The notes under the pieces were generated by a model. The model was not told where the DNA came from. It searched no databases and saw only the letters and a program-made list of their open reading frames with translations. Positions 63,947 to 64,000 of a stretch of DNA of 64,000 nucleotides are shown one piece after another. The translations under genes were made by a program, and so were the position numbers. Source of the DNA: Pseudomonadota bacterium (lineage in GTDB: Bacteria > Pseudomonadota > Gammaproteobacteria > Acidiferrobacterales > UBA6901); NCBI GenBank assembly GCA_021819085.1, contig JAKASJ010000003.1:99272-163271 (forward strand), written 5' to 3'. The number at the start of each line of letters is the position of its first letter. The first letter of the stretch is position 1.

Positions 63947-64000
63947 ATGGGAGACCCGCAGGGTGCTACGGTATCCAGCGACGAGCTAGAACTGGCAAGA
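63947..64000 (+). CDS. start of a gene cut by the right edge
   Basis: ATG 63947 follows a strong Shine-Dalgarno (AAGGGGGG at 63937-63944) and stays open to the end of the window, reading MGDPQGATVSSDELELAR. Eighteen residues are too few to assign a family. ACP genes of this type are often followed by a second ACP or biosynthetic enzyme, so a continuation of that cluster is plausible. Confidence 0.5.
   Translation, partial: MGDPQGATVSSDELELAR

Noticed and set aside
1-64000. tRNA or rRNA genes, insertion sequences and prophage genes
   Set aside because: No cloverleaf, rRNA core sequence, transposase or integrase frame was recognised anywhere in the window.

Overview
This window looks like chromosomal DNA of a GC-rich gammaproteobacterial sulfur-oxidising chemolithoautotroph. 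It carries form I RuBisCO with a CbbQ/CbbO activase, most of a Calvin cycle gene set, a beta-carbonic anhydrase, a sulfide:quinone oxidoreductase and a SoeABC cytoplasmic sulfite dehydrogenase. An Acidiferrobacterales-like lineage would fit, but that is inference; no rRNA or tRNA gene is present to settle it. Coding density is high, with no insertion sequence, prophage or CRISPR array.

Layout. 1-2.9 kb: 3' end of a Chp/Pil chemosensory cluster (truncated ChpA plus two CheW-type proteins). 2.97-6.4 kb: bioA (-), then a thioredoxin-fold protein, an unknown protein and an inositol-phosphatase family enzyme. 7.0-14.9 kb: tkt-gap-pgk-pyk-fba, with strong hairpins at several junctions and an intrinsic terminator after fba. 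15.5-24.4 kb: cbbR diverging from cbbL-cbbS-cbbQ-(102-aa unknown)-cbbO, then a PLP aminotransferase and carbonic anhydrase; a PDC/Cache-like sensor protein converges on the latter. 26-31.2 kb: housekeeping mix (secreted small protein, SemiSWEET, murI, YbbN-like, psiE, purC, cytochrome c). 31.3-37.8 kb: a metal/redox-stress cluster (DUF302, Spy-like protein with 13-residue repeats, SHOCT protein, HMA chaperone, CopA, cupredoxin) headed by an FNR/DNR-like box. 37.8-43.6 kb: B12-dependent ribonucleotide reductase, rimO, a TolC-type protein and a TetR regulator with a perfect palindromic operator. 43.9-53.4 kb: sulfur block (sqr and a divergent FisR-type sigma-54 activator; CopD-like; MerB-like; PagL-like; soeABC). 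53.4-56.3 kb: GGDEF/EAL protein and a small membrane protein. 56.6-62.2 kb: rpe-gph-trpE-trpG-trpD-trpC. 62.3-64 kb: OsmC-like, VOC protein, an acyl carrier protein and the start of another gene.

How it fits together. Sulfide is oxidised by Sqr at the quinone pool, and sulfite by SoeABC, also feeding quinone. The electrons and ATP drive CO2 fixation by CbbLS, kept active by CbbQO. Carbon then passes through Pgk/Gap/Fba/Tkt/Rpe, and Gph removes phosphoglycolate. The most informative regulatory stretch is the 214-bp sqr/fisR spacer. It holds a -24/-12 promoter pointing at sqr, an inverted repeat about 98 bp upstream of the predicted start that could be the activator site, and a perfect FNR box placed to control fisR. 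The activator has cysteines at 51, 62 and 69, the spacing recalled for the sulfide/polysulfide sensor FisR.
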